NCBI RefSeq assembly: GCF_025947345.1
Contig: NZ_CP110011.1
Location: 4,030,001 to 4,094,000, forward strand
DNA from: Flavobacterium sp. N502536
GTDB lineage: Bacteria; Bacteroidota; Bacteroidia; Flavobacteriales; Flavobacteriaceae
Direction of reading: 5' to 3'
DNA: 64,000 nucleotides
This document shows, piece after piece, positions 9,533 through 17,477 of this stretch. Both the position numbers and the translations under genes were made by a program. The notes beneath the pieces are model-generated. The model worked only from the letters and a program-made list of their open reading frames with translations, had not been told where the DNA came from and did not search any database. Positions within the stretch are counted from its first letter, which is position 1, and each line of letters starts with the position of its first letter.

Positions 9533-9874
9533 AAGCAAGCCTTTAAATGTTTTAGAACAATAAAGTAATCAAGGCACCCGACCTGTTTTTCTTCTAATTT
9601 TTATAACTTGATTTTTCCAAAAGACTCCTTCTGTTTGTATCAGATACCTAGACAATTGGAGGCTTCGCTATGTCTTGCTGTTTCTCCTTATCGGATAGGA
9701 GGCGGAGCCTGATTTTCTGAGAAGCAACAGCAATTGTTTTCTGATCCCGCTTTTACCGTTTATACAGAGTACTGTACCACTTATTACGTCTTTTAATCTG
9801 TCTGTCTAATATGGCTAATATGCAGTAAATGAGTGTGGTAAATTTGTACCTGAATTTAAAGGTTAAGCTTAAAG
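9533..9874. other. gene-free stretch with a folded element
   Basis: No convincing coding frame. Positions 9660-9733 hold two interleaved inverted pairs: AGGCTTCGC (9660-9668) with GCGGAGCCT (9702-9710), and TTGCTG/TTCTC (9675-9686) with GAGAA/CAGCAA (9719-9733). A small CTCCT/AGGAG stem sits inside. The order A-B-A'-B' is a pseudoknot topology if transcribed. The remainder shows nothing I recognise. Confidence 0.4.
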
Positions 9875-10525
9875 ATGAGAAAGATAATTTTGTATGTTAT
9901 ACTATTAGTTCCTATCGTTGCACTTTGCCAGACAGGCACTCAAAAACAAATGTCAGATGTATCATCCCGTTTCGATCTAATTTGTAAAAATAAAGAAATC
10001 ATGATTCCAAGAGCAATATTAAAAAGTAGGATTGACAGGTCAACAGTAGTAGATAAGGATACCCGATTTATTTTGGTTTTTAATACACTAAGTACTGTAA
10101 ATCTTTTGTCTGGTTATTATTACTGGTACAACAATAAATGGAACAATCTAAAAAACATGACCGAAGAAAATGGTATTCCAAGAGACAATGGGATGGCAGG
10201 AGACATTTTTATAGATTTCTCTACAAAAGATGTTTACTTTTGTAATGGAACAATGTGGCTTTCGATGACAACGCACAACGAAACTTTTATCGGAGCAGTA
10301 TTTGAAAACAAGAGCGGTATTCTGAGTTACAAGAATAGTGCTGGTGAGGATATTGTAATTCATCTTTCAGAGATAGTCCCTTACTTCAATTACCCGAAGA
10401 CAATTTCTCTAAATGCAGATAAGGAAACGCTTAATTATATTGACGAAAACGGGAGACAAACCGTTTTAAAACTTGATATTTTGCTGGAAAAGAGCAAAAG
10501 TAGCCATCTCACCTCAGTATTTTAA
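9875..10525 (+). CDS. secreted protein of unknown function
   Basis: A 216-residue protein with a clear signal peptide (MRKIILYVILLVPIVALCQ). I do not recognise the family. The middle has an aromatic stretch (GYYYWYNNKWNN) and DIFIDFSTKDVYFCNGTMW, resembling short beta-rich segments seen in flavobacterial surface proteins where text such as 'YYYW..W' precedes collagen-like or tail-fibre-like parts. The C-terminus (from about 165) reads SLNADKETLNYIDENGRQTVLKL, also beta-rich. There is no T9SS sorting domain, so a periplasmic or outer-membrane location is likely. It is followed closely by a strong terminator and so is a single-gene transcript. Confidence 0.75.
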   Translation: MRKIILYVILLVPIVALCQTGTQKQMSDVSSRFDLICKNKEIMIPRAILKSRIDRSTVVDKDTRFILVFNTLSTVNLLSGYYYWYNNKWNNLKNMTEENGIPRDNGMAGDIFIDFSTKDVYFCNGTMWLSMTTHNETFIGAVFENKSGILSYKNSAGEDIVIHLSEIVPYFNYPKTISLNADKETLNYIDENGRQTVLKLDILLEKSKSSHLTSVF

Positions 10526-10559
10526 GAAAAAGAGATTCACATAAATATAAAATAACACC

Positions 10560-10601
10560 ATCAGACCCGACAGTTTTTGAAAGCTGTCGGGTCTGATTTT
10601 T
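10560..10601 (+). terminator. Rho-independent terminator
   Basis: ATCAGACCCGACAG (10560-10573) and CTGTCGGGTCTGAT (10584-10597) form a perfect 14-bp stem with a 10-nt loop and then TTTT. The core CCCGACAG recurs in the terminator at 23066. Confidence 0.9.
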
Positions 10602-10686
10602 AAAAGGATACAGTGAAGTTTTGTTCTCTAAAACGGTTTAGTTTCGTAATGTTCGAGTAATGAATTGATAATCATTTGATTTTGTT

Positions 10687-10716
10687 TTGCTGTTAAGAAT
10701 AAATGTATTAATTTTG
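10687..10716 (+). promoter_or_regulatory. rpsA promoter, flavobacterial type
   Basis: TTG (10687-10689), 19-bp spacer, TAATTTTG (10709-10716) matches the Bacteroidota consensus TTG...TAnnTTTG. It predicts a 5' leader of about 110 nt before the rpsA ATG. Confidence 0.7.
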
Positions 10717-10775
10717 CAGTCCTTTTGGCAAAGAAGAGTTTCCATTAGGTATCAACTATTTATGTAAAACAACTT

Positions 10776-10814
10776 CTGTTTTTTCTACTGCTTTATGAAA
10801 CTCGAGAAAAACAG
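10776..10814 (+). promoter_or_regulatory. hairpin in the rpsA leader
   Basis: CTGTTTTTTC (10776-10785) pairs with GAGAAAAACAG (10804-10814) within the long leader, ending 20 nt before the start codon. S1 controls its own translation in gamma-proteobacteria through leader structure. Whether this leader does so is inference. Confidence 0.35.
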
Positions 10815-10834
10815 AATACAAATTTTTTATCAGC

Positions 10835-12613
10835 ATGTCTGAACAATTAAAATCACAAGAAGAGTTTTTAGCAAATTTTAACTGGCATAACTTCCAAGAA
10901 GGAATTGATGCAGTAGATGAGAAAAACTTACAAGAGTTTGAAGAACTAGTATCAAAAACTTTCATCGCTACAGATCAAGAAGAAGTAGTTGAAGGAGTTG
11001 TTGTTAGAATTACAGATAGAGACGTTATCGTTGATATCAATGCTAAATCTGAAGGTGTTATTTCTTTAAACGAATTCCGTTACAACCCAAACTTAAAAGT
11101 AGGTGACAAAGTAGAAGTATTAATCGACATCCGTGAGGATAAAACAGGTCAATTAGTATTATCTCACAGAAAAGCACGTACTATCAAATCTTGGGATAGA
11201 GTTATTGCAGCTAATGAAACTGGAGAAATCGTTAACGGTTTTGTTAAATGTAGAACTAAAGGAGGTATGATCGTTGACGTATTCGGTATCGAGGCGTTCT
11301 TACCAGGATCTCAAATTGACGTTAAGCCAATTAGAGACTACGATGTATATGTAAACAAAATGATGGAATTCAAAGTGGTAAAAATTAACCACGAATTCAA
11401 AAACGTTGTTGTATCTCACAAAGCACTTATCGAGGCTGATATTGAAGTACAGAAAAAAGAAATCATCGGTCAATTACAAAAAGGACAAGTATTAGAAGGT
11501 GTTGTTAAAAACATTACTTCTTATGGTGTGTTCATTGACTTAGGTGGTGTTGACGGATTAATTCACATTACTGACCTTTCTTGGAGTAGAATCAACCACC
11601 CAAGTGAAGTTCTTGAATTAGACCAAAAATTAAACGTTGTAATCCTTGATTTCGATGATGAGAAAACAAGAATTCAATTAGGATTGAAACAATTAAACGC
11701 TCACCCATGGGATGCTTTAGATGCTAATTTAACAATTGGTGATAAAGTAAAAGGTAAAGTAGTTGTAATCGCTGATTACGGTGCATTTATCGAAGTTGCT
11801 GAAGGTGTTGAAGGTTTAATCCACGTTTCTGAAATGTCATGGTCAACTCACTTACGTTCTGCTCAGGACTTCGTGAAAGTTGGAGATGTTGTTGAAGCTG
11901 TTATCTTAACTTTAGATAGAGATGACCGTAAAATGTCATTAGGTATCAAACAATTGACTCAAGATCCATGGACTGATATTACTTCTAAATACCCAGTAGG
12001 TTCTAAACATACAGGTATCGTTAGAAACTTTACAAACTTTGGTATTTTCGTAGAATTAGAAGAAGGAATCGATGGATTAATTTACATCTCTGACCTTTCT
12101 TGGACTAAGAAAATCAAACACCCATCTGAATTTGTAAATGTTGGTGAAAAACTTGATGTAGTTGTATTAGAATTAGATGTTGAAGGACGTAAATTATCTT
12201 TAGGTCACAAACAAACTACTGCTAATCCTTGGGATCAATACGAAGATTCTTTCGCTGTAGGAACTATCCACAATGGTGAGATTTCTGAAATCGTTGACAA
12301 AGGAGCTACTGTAGAATTCGGAGATGATATCGTTGCTTTCATTCCAACTCGTCACCTTGAAAAAGAAGACGGAAAGAAATTGAAAAAAGGTGATACTGCT
12401 GATTTCAAAGTAATCGAATTCAACAAAGAATTCAAAAGAGTAGTTGCTTCTCACACTGCTATCTTCCGTGAAGAAGAAGAGAAAAACGTGAAAGCTGCAA
12501 CTGAAAATACTTCATCTGCTTCTTCTACAAATGCACCAGCTGCAACTTTAGGAGATAACAATGATGTATTAGCTGCATTAAAAGCTAAAATGGAAAAAAC
12601 TGAGAAAAAATAA
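10835..12613 (+). CDS. rpsA: 30S ribosomal protein S1
   Basis: A 592-residue protein with six consecutive S1 RNA-binding domains; the third to fifth are the most canonical (GVVKNITSYGVFIDLGGVDG, GKVVVIADYGAFIEV, GIVRNFTNFGIFVEL). A Ser/Ala-rich linker and Lys-rich tail end the protein. S1 binds mRNA and delivers it to the 30S subunit, which matters in Bacteroidota because Shine-Dalgarno pairing is little used. Its codons are noticeably more uniform (for example AAC, GGT, CGT) than in neighbouring genes, as expected for a highly expressed gene. It has its own promoter and terminator. Confidence 0.97.
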   Translation: MSEQLKSQEEFLANFNWHNFQEGIDAVDEKNLQEFEELVSKTFIATDQEEVVEGVVVRITDRDVIVDINAKSEGVISLNEFRYNPNLKVGDKVEVLIDIREDKTGQLVLSHRKARTIKSWDRVIAANETGEIVNGFVKCRTKGGMIVDVFGIEAFLPGSQIDVKPIRDYDVYVNKMMEFKVVKINHEFKNVVVSHKALIEADIEVQKKEIIGQLQKGQVLEGVVKNITSYGVFIDLGGVDGLIHITDLSWSRINHPSEVLELDQKLNVVILDFDDEKTRIQLGLKQLNAHPWDALDANLTIGDKVKGKVVVIADYGAFIEVAEGVEGLIHVSEMSWSTHLRSAQDFVKVGDVVEAVILTLDRDDRKMSLGIKQLTQDPWTDITSKYPVGSKHTGIVRNFTNFGIFVELEEGIDGLIYISDLSWTKKIKHPSEFVNVGEKLDVVVLELDVEGRKLSLGHKQTTANPWDQYEDSFAVGTIHNGEISEIVDKGATVEFGDDIVAFIPTRHLEKEDGKKLKKGDTADFKVIEFNKEFKRVVASHTAIFREEEEKNVKAATENTSSASSTNAPAATLGDNNDVLAALKAKMEKTEKK

Positions 12614-12636
12614 TTCTTAGTTTCCTCTAAATAGAA

Positions 12637-12666
12637 AGTCCCACAGCAATGTGGGACTTTTTTTTG
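12637..12666 (+). terminator. rpsA terminator with GCAA tetraloop
   Basis: AGTCCCACA (12637-12645), loop GCAA, TGTGGGACT (12650-12658), followed by a run of T. A near copy occurs at 15400. Confidence 0.92.
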
Positions 12667-12704
12667 TTTCATTATTTTTCTTATTTAAATTTTAACAGAA
12701 AAAG

Positions 12705-12734
12705 TTGTGTTATTGTGTTAAAGGGTTATTTTTG
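12705..12734 (+). promoter_or_regulatory. promoter of the leucine-rich T9SS gene
   Basis: TTG (12705-12707), 19-bp spacer, TATTTTTG (12727-12734); the ATG follows 17 bp later. Confidence 0.7.
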
Positions 12735-12750
12735 TGTAAAAATACCACTT

Positions 12751-15378
12751 ATGAAGAAACTCTACTTTTTAGTTTTATTGTTATGTTTTTATGGTGCTAA
12801 TGCACAGGTGATTACTTTTGGAAGTACTCCTTTTAAAGATAGATTACTTTCGGCAAATGCAACCAATGGATTTGCAAAAGATATAAACGGAAATAATATC
12901 GTTGTCGACACCAACTTTGATAAGGAAATTAATGCTGTCGAGGCATCAAAAGTTTATTTTTTGGAACTGGGTGGAACGAAATCGACGATTTATAACTTAA
13001 TGGGAATTGAGTTTTTTGTCAGTTTAAAGACTTTGAATTTTTACGGACAAAGAGTAACCGCTGATTTGAGACCGTTGAAAAATTTAGAAAGAATAAATTG
13101 TGGAGGGGATTTAGTTACTAAAGATCTCAACATTAACGGGCTTAACTTAAAAGAAATACGCGCAGAAAGTAGCCTTTCAATAATGCCCTATTTATTGGAT
13201 AATGGCCCGACAGGAATTTCTCAGTTTACCAATCTGGAAACTTTGTTTTTAGGGGGAGATCGATTAGAATCAATCAACCTTCAAAGCCTAAAATCGTTAA
13301 AAACACTGATGATTACAAGATCAAAAATAAAAAGCCTTGATTTAAGCAATCAGACTGATCTGGAGTTTTTGTATTGCAATAACAATCTATTGACAGATCT
13401 GGATTTAAGCAGTTGTAAGAATATAGTTGGTGTAGAAGCTAATTTGAATAATTTCACTACAATCCTGGTGAAGGACCTGCCTAAACTGGAGTATCTTAGA
13501 ATTAGTGAGAATAGTACATTAAGCCAATTAAGCCTTGTAAATACCCCAAATCTAAAATCATTAGATGTTTATAAATGTAGTTTAACCGATTTAAATTTAT
13601 CTAATTTGGTCGCTCTGGAGTCGATTAATTGCAGCAATAATAAACTAACAAATTTGAACATCAAAGGTTCTATAAACTTGTTGAATATATCTTGTGACAA
13701 TAACTTAATAAAAGAGCTTGATTTGTCTTTATGTAAAAAGTTTGAGTCTTTATATGCTGGTTATAATAAGTTTGAAAGTTTAGAATTTTATGGTAAGCTA
13801 GGATCCTATTTTAGTATTTCAAATAATTTAAATTTAAAATATCTTTCCATTAAAAATGGGGTCATCAATCAATCCAGTATGGAATTTGCCAACTGTCCCA
13901 ACTTGAAATACATTTGCGTTGATGAAAATGATAATGAAATTACTACAGTTCAAAATTTAATCAAAACGTATAAATATACAGACTGTCATGTAAATTCCTA
14001 TTGCAATTTTCATCCGGGAGAGGATTATTTTGTAATTCAGGGATCACAGAGAATAGATTCGAATAAAAATGGCTGTGACAATTCGGATCCGTTTTATCCT
14101 AATTTAAAATTTAATATTGTGGGAGCTTCTTCTGGAACATTTGTTAATAATTTATCGGGTAATTATTCTATTCCTGTTTTAAAAGGAACGCACAAGATAA
14201 CTCCTGTTTTAGAAAATCCGTGGTATTTTTCTGTAACACCGGCAACCGCAACGATTGTTTTTCCGGCGCAGACAAGTCCGTACACTCAAAATTTTTGTAT
14301 CACTCCAGTTGGTACTTATCGGGATTTAGAAGTTACGATATTACCAATTGATGTTGCAAGACCCGGTTTTGACGCTAAGTATAAAATCGTATATAAAAAT
14401 AAGGGTAATGTAGTGCAATCGGGTTCGATAAAATTTGCGTTTGATGATGCTATATTGGAGTATGTTTCTTCCAATACTGCTTTTTCTTCTAAATCAGTTA
14501 ATGCTATAGAATGGAGTTTTGCAGCTATTCAGCCATTTGAAAGCAGAGAAATAGTATTTACTTTAAAATCAAACAAACCAACAGATATACCTGCTGTAAA
14601 CAATGGCGATGTTTTAAAATTAACAGCAACTATTGCTTCTCAGGACAAAGACGAAAGCCCAATCGACAATGCTTTTACACTTAATCAGGTAGTGGTAGGT
14701 TCTTACGATCCAAACGATAAAACCTGTTTAGAAGGTTCTGTTATTACACCAGAATTAATAGGAGAGTATGTGCACTATATGATTCGTTTTGAAAATACCG
14801 GAACATTTGCTGCAGAGAATATTGTAGTAAAAGACATGATCGATTTGTCTAAATTTGACCTTACAACTTTAGTTCCAACCAGTTCAAGTCATCCTTTTAC
14901 AACTAAAATTACAGCAGGGAATAAGGTAGAATTTATTTTTGAGGGTATCAATCTTCCCTTTGATGATGCCAATAACGACGGTTATGTAGCGTTTAAAATC
15001 AAAACAAAATCAAATTTAAGAGTTGGCGATACCTTTACGAATGAGGCTAATATTTATTTCGATTATAATTTCCCAATTTTGACCAATAAAGCGACTTCAA
15101 CTTTTAAAACAGTAACACTGGGGACTCCCGATTTTGAGTTTTCAAACTATTTTACGTTGTATCCGAATCCGACAAATCATACTTTAAATATTAATGCAAA
15201 GGAAGGCATAGAAATACAATCTCTATCTATTTATGATATGTTAGGGCAATTGGTAATTGCGGTTCCAAATGCAAAATCGGCTTCAAGTATTGATGTTTCA
15301 AGACTTACTGCAGGCAATTACTTTATAAAAGTAAAATCGGATAAAGGAAGCTCGGGTATGAAATTTATTAAATATTAA
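12751..15378 (+). CDS. leucine-rich repeat protein with T9SS type A sorting domain
   Basis: An 875-residue secreted protein. The start at 12751 gives a proper signal peptide (MKKLYFLVLLLCFYGANAQ) and sits just behind a promoter; the frame is open further upstream but without a signal. Residues about 95-410 are leucine-rich repeats of the LxxLxCxxNxLxxLDLS type. The region around 540-790 matches the DUF7619-like repeat found in Bacteroidota exoproteins (VGSYDPNDK, FENTGTF.AENIVVKD, NEANIYFDYNFPI). The last 75 residues are a type A sorting domain (YPNPTNHTLNI, IYDMLGQ, LTAGNYFIKV). It should cross the outer membrane by T9SS and be attached to or released from the surface. Binding target unknown. 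Confidence 0.9.
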   Translation: MKKLYFLVLLLCFYGANAQVITFGSTPFKDRLLSANATNGFAKDINGNNIVVDTNFDKEINAVEASKVYFLELGGTKSTIYNLMGIEFFVSLKTLNFYGQRVTADLRPLKNLERINCGGDLVTKDLNINGLNLKEIRAESSLSIMPYLLDNGPTGISQFTNLETLFLGGDRLESINLQSLKSLKTLMITRSKIKSLDLSNQTDLEFLYCNNNLLTDLDLSSCKNIVGVEANLNNFTTILVKDLPKLEYLRISENSTLSQLSLVNTPNLKSLDVYKCSLTDLNLSNLVALESINCSNNKLTNLNIKGSINLLNISCDNNLIKELDLSLCKKFESLYAGYNKFESLEFYGKLGSYFSISNNLNLKYLSIKNGVINQSSMEFANCPNLKYICVDENDNEITTVQNLIKTYKYTDCHVNSYCNFHPGEDYFVIQGSQRIDSNKNGCDNSDPFYPNLKFNIVGASSGTFVNNLSGNYSIPVLKGTHKITPVLENPWYFSVTPATATIVFPAQTSPYTQNFCITPVGTYRDLEVTILPIDVARPGFDAKYKIVYKNKGNVVQSGSIKFAFDDAILEYVSSNTAFSSKSVNAIEWSFAAIQPFESREIVFTLKSNKPTDIPAVNNGDVLKLTATIASQDKDESPIDNAFTLNQVVVGSYDPNDKTCLEGSVITPELIGEYVHYMIRFENTGTFAAENIVVKDMIDLSKFDLTTLVPTSSSHPFTTKITAGNKVEFIFEGINLPFDDANNDGYVAFKIKTKSNLRVGDTFTNEANIYFDYNFPILTNKATSTFKTVTLGTPDFEFSNYFTLYPNPTNHTLNINAKEGIEIQSLSIYDMLGQLVIAVPNAKSASSIDVSRLTAGNYFIKVKSDKGSSGMKFIKY

Positions 15379-15399
15379 GAATGTCTTTTATAAATAGAA

Positions 15400-15427
15400 A
15401 GTCCCACAGCAATGCGGGACTTTTTTT
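15400..15427 (+). terminator. terminator, near copy of the rpsA terminator
   Basis: AGTCCCACA, loop GCAA, TGCGGGACT, then T run. It differs from 12637-12666 at one stem position, leaving an A-C mismatch, and shares the upstream AAATAGAA. Confidence 0.88.
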
Positions 15428-15450
15428 ATGTATAATATTTAATTTTAAGA

Positions 15451-15530
15451 AGCTGTTTCCTGCTGTTCGCTCTATCTTTTCCTGGCTAAAGAAGCCAGAA
15501 AAAGGATGCTACTACCATCAGGGCTAAGGG
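15451..15530 (+). ncRNA. folded intergenic element, copy A
   Basis: This 80-bp block matches 30706-30780 at most positions: TTCCTGCTGT.CGCT, TATCTTTT, a variable hairpin, AAAAGGATGC, CCATCAGGGCTAAG. Here the hairpin is CTTTTcCTGGCT / AGCCAGaAAAAG with one mismatch. The flanks AGC..CCTG and CAGGGCT can pair to close the element. It may be a structured RNA or a dispersed palindromic repeat. The Rfam family Flavo-1 is one candidate, but I cannot confirm it. Confidence 0.5.
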
Positions 15531-15551
15531 CAAACCGTTTCAAAAGAAATT

Positions 15552-16076
15552 TTATTTTGCAGCCAGTAGCTTGGTTTCTTCAGGAGTAAAATCGTTTACA
15601 ATTGCATAAGTATCAATTTTTGCCAGTGCCATTTCGTCGAGAATATCAACAAGATTTTTGAAATTGCTTTTTTTGCTGGGTTTAATAATTACAATCGCAC
15701 CGTTTTTTGGTTTCCCAAGCGCGGTCGAGTATTCTTTTATTTTTTTATTTCTTTCAAATAATTCTTTTCTAATTCCATTTTCTCCATAAACGATACTTTT
15801 TGGATTTTCATAAAGAGAAAGTAACCCTGAATACGAAACAATTTTGTTATTATCATCCAATAATATGGTATAAATACGATTAATATCAACACAAGCTATA
15901 GGCCCGCAAGTGATTTCCCCATTATCCGGTAAAGCTAAATCAATACCTTTTGGCTTCGCCAATTCGATGGTTACCATAAAAAAGATAATCAGTAAGAATG
16001 AAACACTGACCATTGCAGTTAAATCAATCTTTGTACTTAATTTTTTACTTCTGATTTTTTGAGGCAGATTTTTCAT
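15552..16076 (-). CDS. ExbD/TolR-like biopolymer transport protein, paralogue 1
   Basis: A 174-residue protein with a short basic N-terminus, one membrane segment (VSVSFLLIIFFMVTIEL) and a periplasmic domain ending in the ExbD-like part (VVIIKPSKKSNFKNLVDILDEM). The ATG at 16076 is preferred to an in-frame TTG nine bases upstream because the paralogue starts at the equivalent ATG. In canonical ExbD the segment carries an essential Asp (here expected in MVDxxFLL); this protein has Ser (MVSVSFLL). No exbB or tonB is nearby. It lies 13 bp after the second paralogue, so the two are co-transcribed. Whether it works with a proton-driven ExbB is doubtful. Confidence 0.85.
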   Translation of the reverse strand: MKNLPQKIRSKKLSTKIDLTAMVSVSFLLIIFFMVTIELAKPKGIDLALPDNGEITCGPIACVDINRIYTILLDDNNKIVSYSGLLSLYENPKSIVYGENGIRKELFERNKKIKEYSTALGKPKNGAIVIIKPSKKSNFKNLVDILDEMALAKIDTYAIVNDFTPEETKLLAAK

Positions 16077-16089
16077 GTCAGTCAATTTA

Positions 16090-16614
16090 TTAATTTGAAG
16101 CTAATAGTTTTGTTTCTTCGGGAGTAAATTCGGGTACAATAGCATAGGCCTCAATTTTAGCAATAGCCATCTCGTCCAGTATATCAATTAAGTTTCCATA
16201 ATTTGAATTTTTGCTGGGCTTAATAATTACTGTAATTCCTCTTCCAGGTTTTCCTAATGCAGCTGAATATTCTAAAACTTTTTTATTTCTTTCAAACAGC
16301 ACTTTTCTAATTCCATTTTTCCCATATTTTGTTGTTTTGGGAGCATCAATAGGAACGTATGGCAATCCTGTATAAGTAATGATTTTGTTGTTTTCACCTA
16401 ACATTATGGTCATGGATCTATTCTCTCCGTGATGAGGAGGTGGGCAATCACAACAACCTCTGTCTCCAGTATCATATACTATAACTTTTGGCTTCGCCAA
16501 TTCGATCGTTACCATAAAAAAGATAATCAGCAAGAATGAAACGCTGACCATTGCAGTTAAATCGACTCTGGCACTTAACTTTTTACTTCTGATTTTTTGA
16601 GGCAGATTTTGCAT
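16090..16614 (-). CDS. ExbD/TolR-like biopolymer transport protein, paralogue 2
   Basis: Also 174 residues and clearly a duplicate: LPQKIRSKKLSARVDLTAMV, the same Ser in place of the membrane Asp, and the same C-terminal IKPSK.SN...DILDEMA.AKI. The chosen ATG (16614) aligns with paralogue 1; the frame extends upstream without support. It differs in the periplasmic loop, where CCDCPPPHHGENR makes a Cys/His-rich patch that could bind metal, against CGPIACVDINR in paralogue 1. It is the first gene of the two-gene minus-strand unit and divergent from the fasciclin gene. Confidence 0.85.
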   Translation of the reverse strand: MQNLPQKIRSKKLSARVDLTAMVSVSFLLIIFFMVTIELAKPKVIVYDTGDRGCCDCPPPHHGENRSMTIMLGENNKIITYTGLPYVPIDAPKTTKYGKNGIRKVLFERNKKVLEYSAALGKPGRGITVIIKPSKNSNYGNLIDILDEMAIAKIEAYAIVPEFTPEETKLLASN

Positions 16615-16824
16615 AATGGTTTGATTTATAGTTAAAGTTATTACTAAAAATAAAACAAATTGTGATAAGATTTTAAAAATAATCAAAAATAATTTGGAGT
16701 GGTAAAAGCTTGTTTTACAGTGCTATTTGAGGATATTTTAGTTTTTTCTAAAAATTTTTCAATTTTTGTTAAAACCAAAACAAATATTCCAGCGTAAATG
16801 AGCTTATAACTTAAAATATTAATT

Positions 16825-17379
16825 ATGAAAACTAGAAAATTTTTAGCCGTAGCAATCTTAGCATTGGGATTTGGATTTACATCATTTGCGCAAAAAACAG
16901 TAATGGTTGGTGGGGCTGCAATGTATCCCAATAAAAATATTATTGAAAATGCTGTTAACTCAAAAGATCACACCACATTAGTAGCAGCCGTAAAAGCCGC
17001 CGGCTTAGTTGAAACACTAGAAGGAAAAGGACCATTTACCGTTTTTGCCCCAACAAACGCAGCATTTGATAAATTACCAAAAGGAACCGTTGAAACATTA
17101 TTGAAACCAGAAAACAAAAAAATGCTTCAAAATATTTTGACTTATCATGTTGCAGCAGGAAAATGGAATGCCTCTGATATTGCAAAAGCAATTAAAGCCG
17201 GTAAAGGTAAAGCAGTTATTAAAGCTGTTAACGGAGGAACTTTAACTGCCTGGATGAAAGGAAAAGATTTATACCTTACTGACGAAAGCGGAAACAGTGC
17301 TAAAGTAACTATCGCAGATGTAAATCAGTCAAATGGGGTGATACATGTAGTGGATACGGTATTATTACCAAAAAGCTAA
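16825..17379 (+). CDS. fasciclin (FAS1) domain protein
   Basis: A 184-residue secreted protein: signal peptide MKTRKFLAVAILALGFGFTSFAQ, then one FAS1 domain (about 38-184) with DHTTLVAAVKAAGLVETL, the H1-box FTVFAPTNAAFDKLP and the YHV and H2-like VIHVVDTVLLP words. FAS1 domains mediate adhesion or bind polysaccharide and protein. No lipobox or T9SS signal is visible, so it should be periplasmic. It is transcribed alone and followed by a large inverted word repeat (17396-17475). Confidence 0.93.
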   Translation: MKTRKFLAVAILALGFGFTSFAQKTVMVGGAAMYPNKNIIENAVNSKDHTTLVAAVKAAGLVETLEGKGPFTVFAPTNAAFDKLPKGTVETLLKPENKKMLQNILTYHVAAGKWNASDIAKAIKAGKGKAVIKAVNGGTLTAWMKGKDLYLTDESGNSAKVTIADVNQSNGVIHVVDTVLLPKS

Positions 17380-17395
17380 TAGAGCTCTTAAATCT

Positions 17396-17475
17396 CAAAG
17401 TTCAAAACCCAAATTCCAAATTCCAATTTGAAAGTTGGGTTTTGGAATTTGGGTTTTGGAATTTGAACTTTTGGT
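17396..17475. repeat. inverted 'attccaa' word repeat, probable bidirectional terminator
   Basis: The left arm repeats CAAATTC/CCAAATT words after AGTTCAAAACCC; the right arm (from about 17434) repeats TTGGAATTTGGGTTTTGGAATTTGAACTTTT-type words that pair with it. It lies between convergent genes. The same words recur at 28229 and 57914. Confidence 0.75.
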
Positions 17476-17477
17476 AC

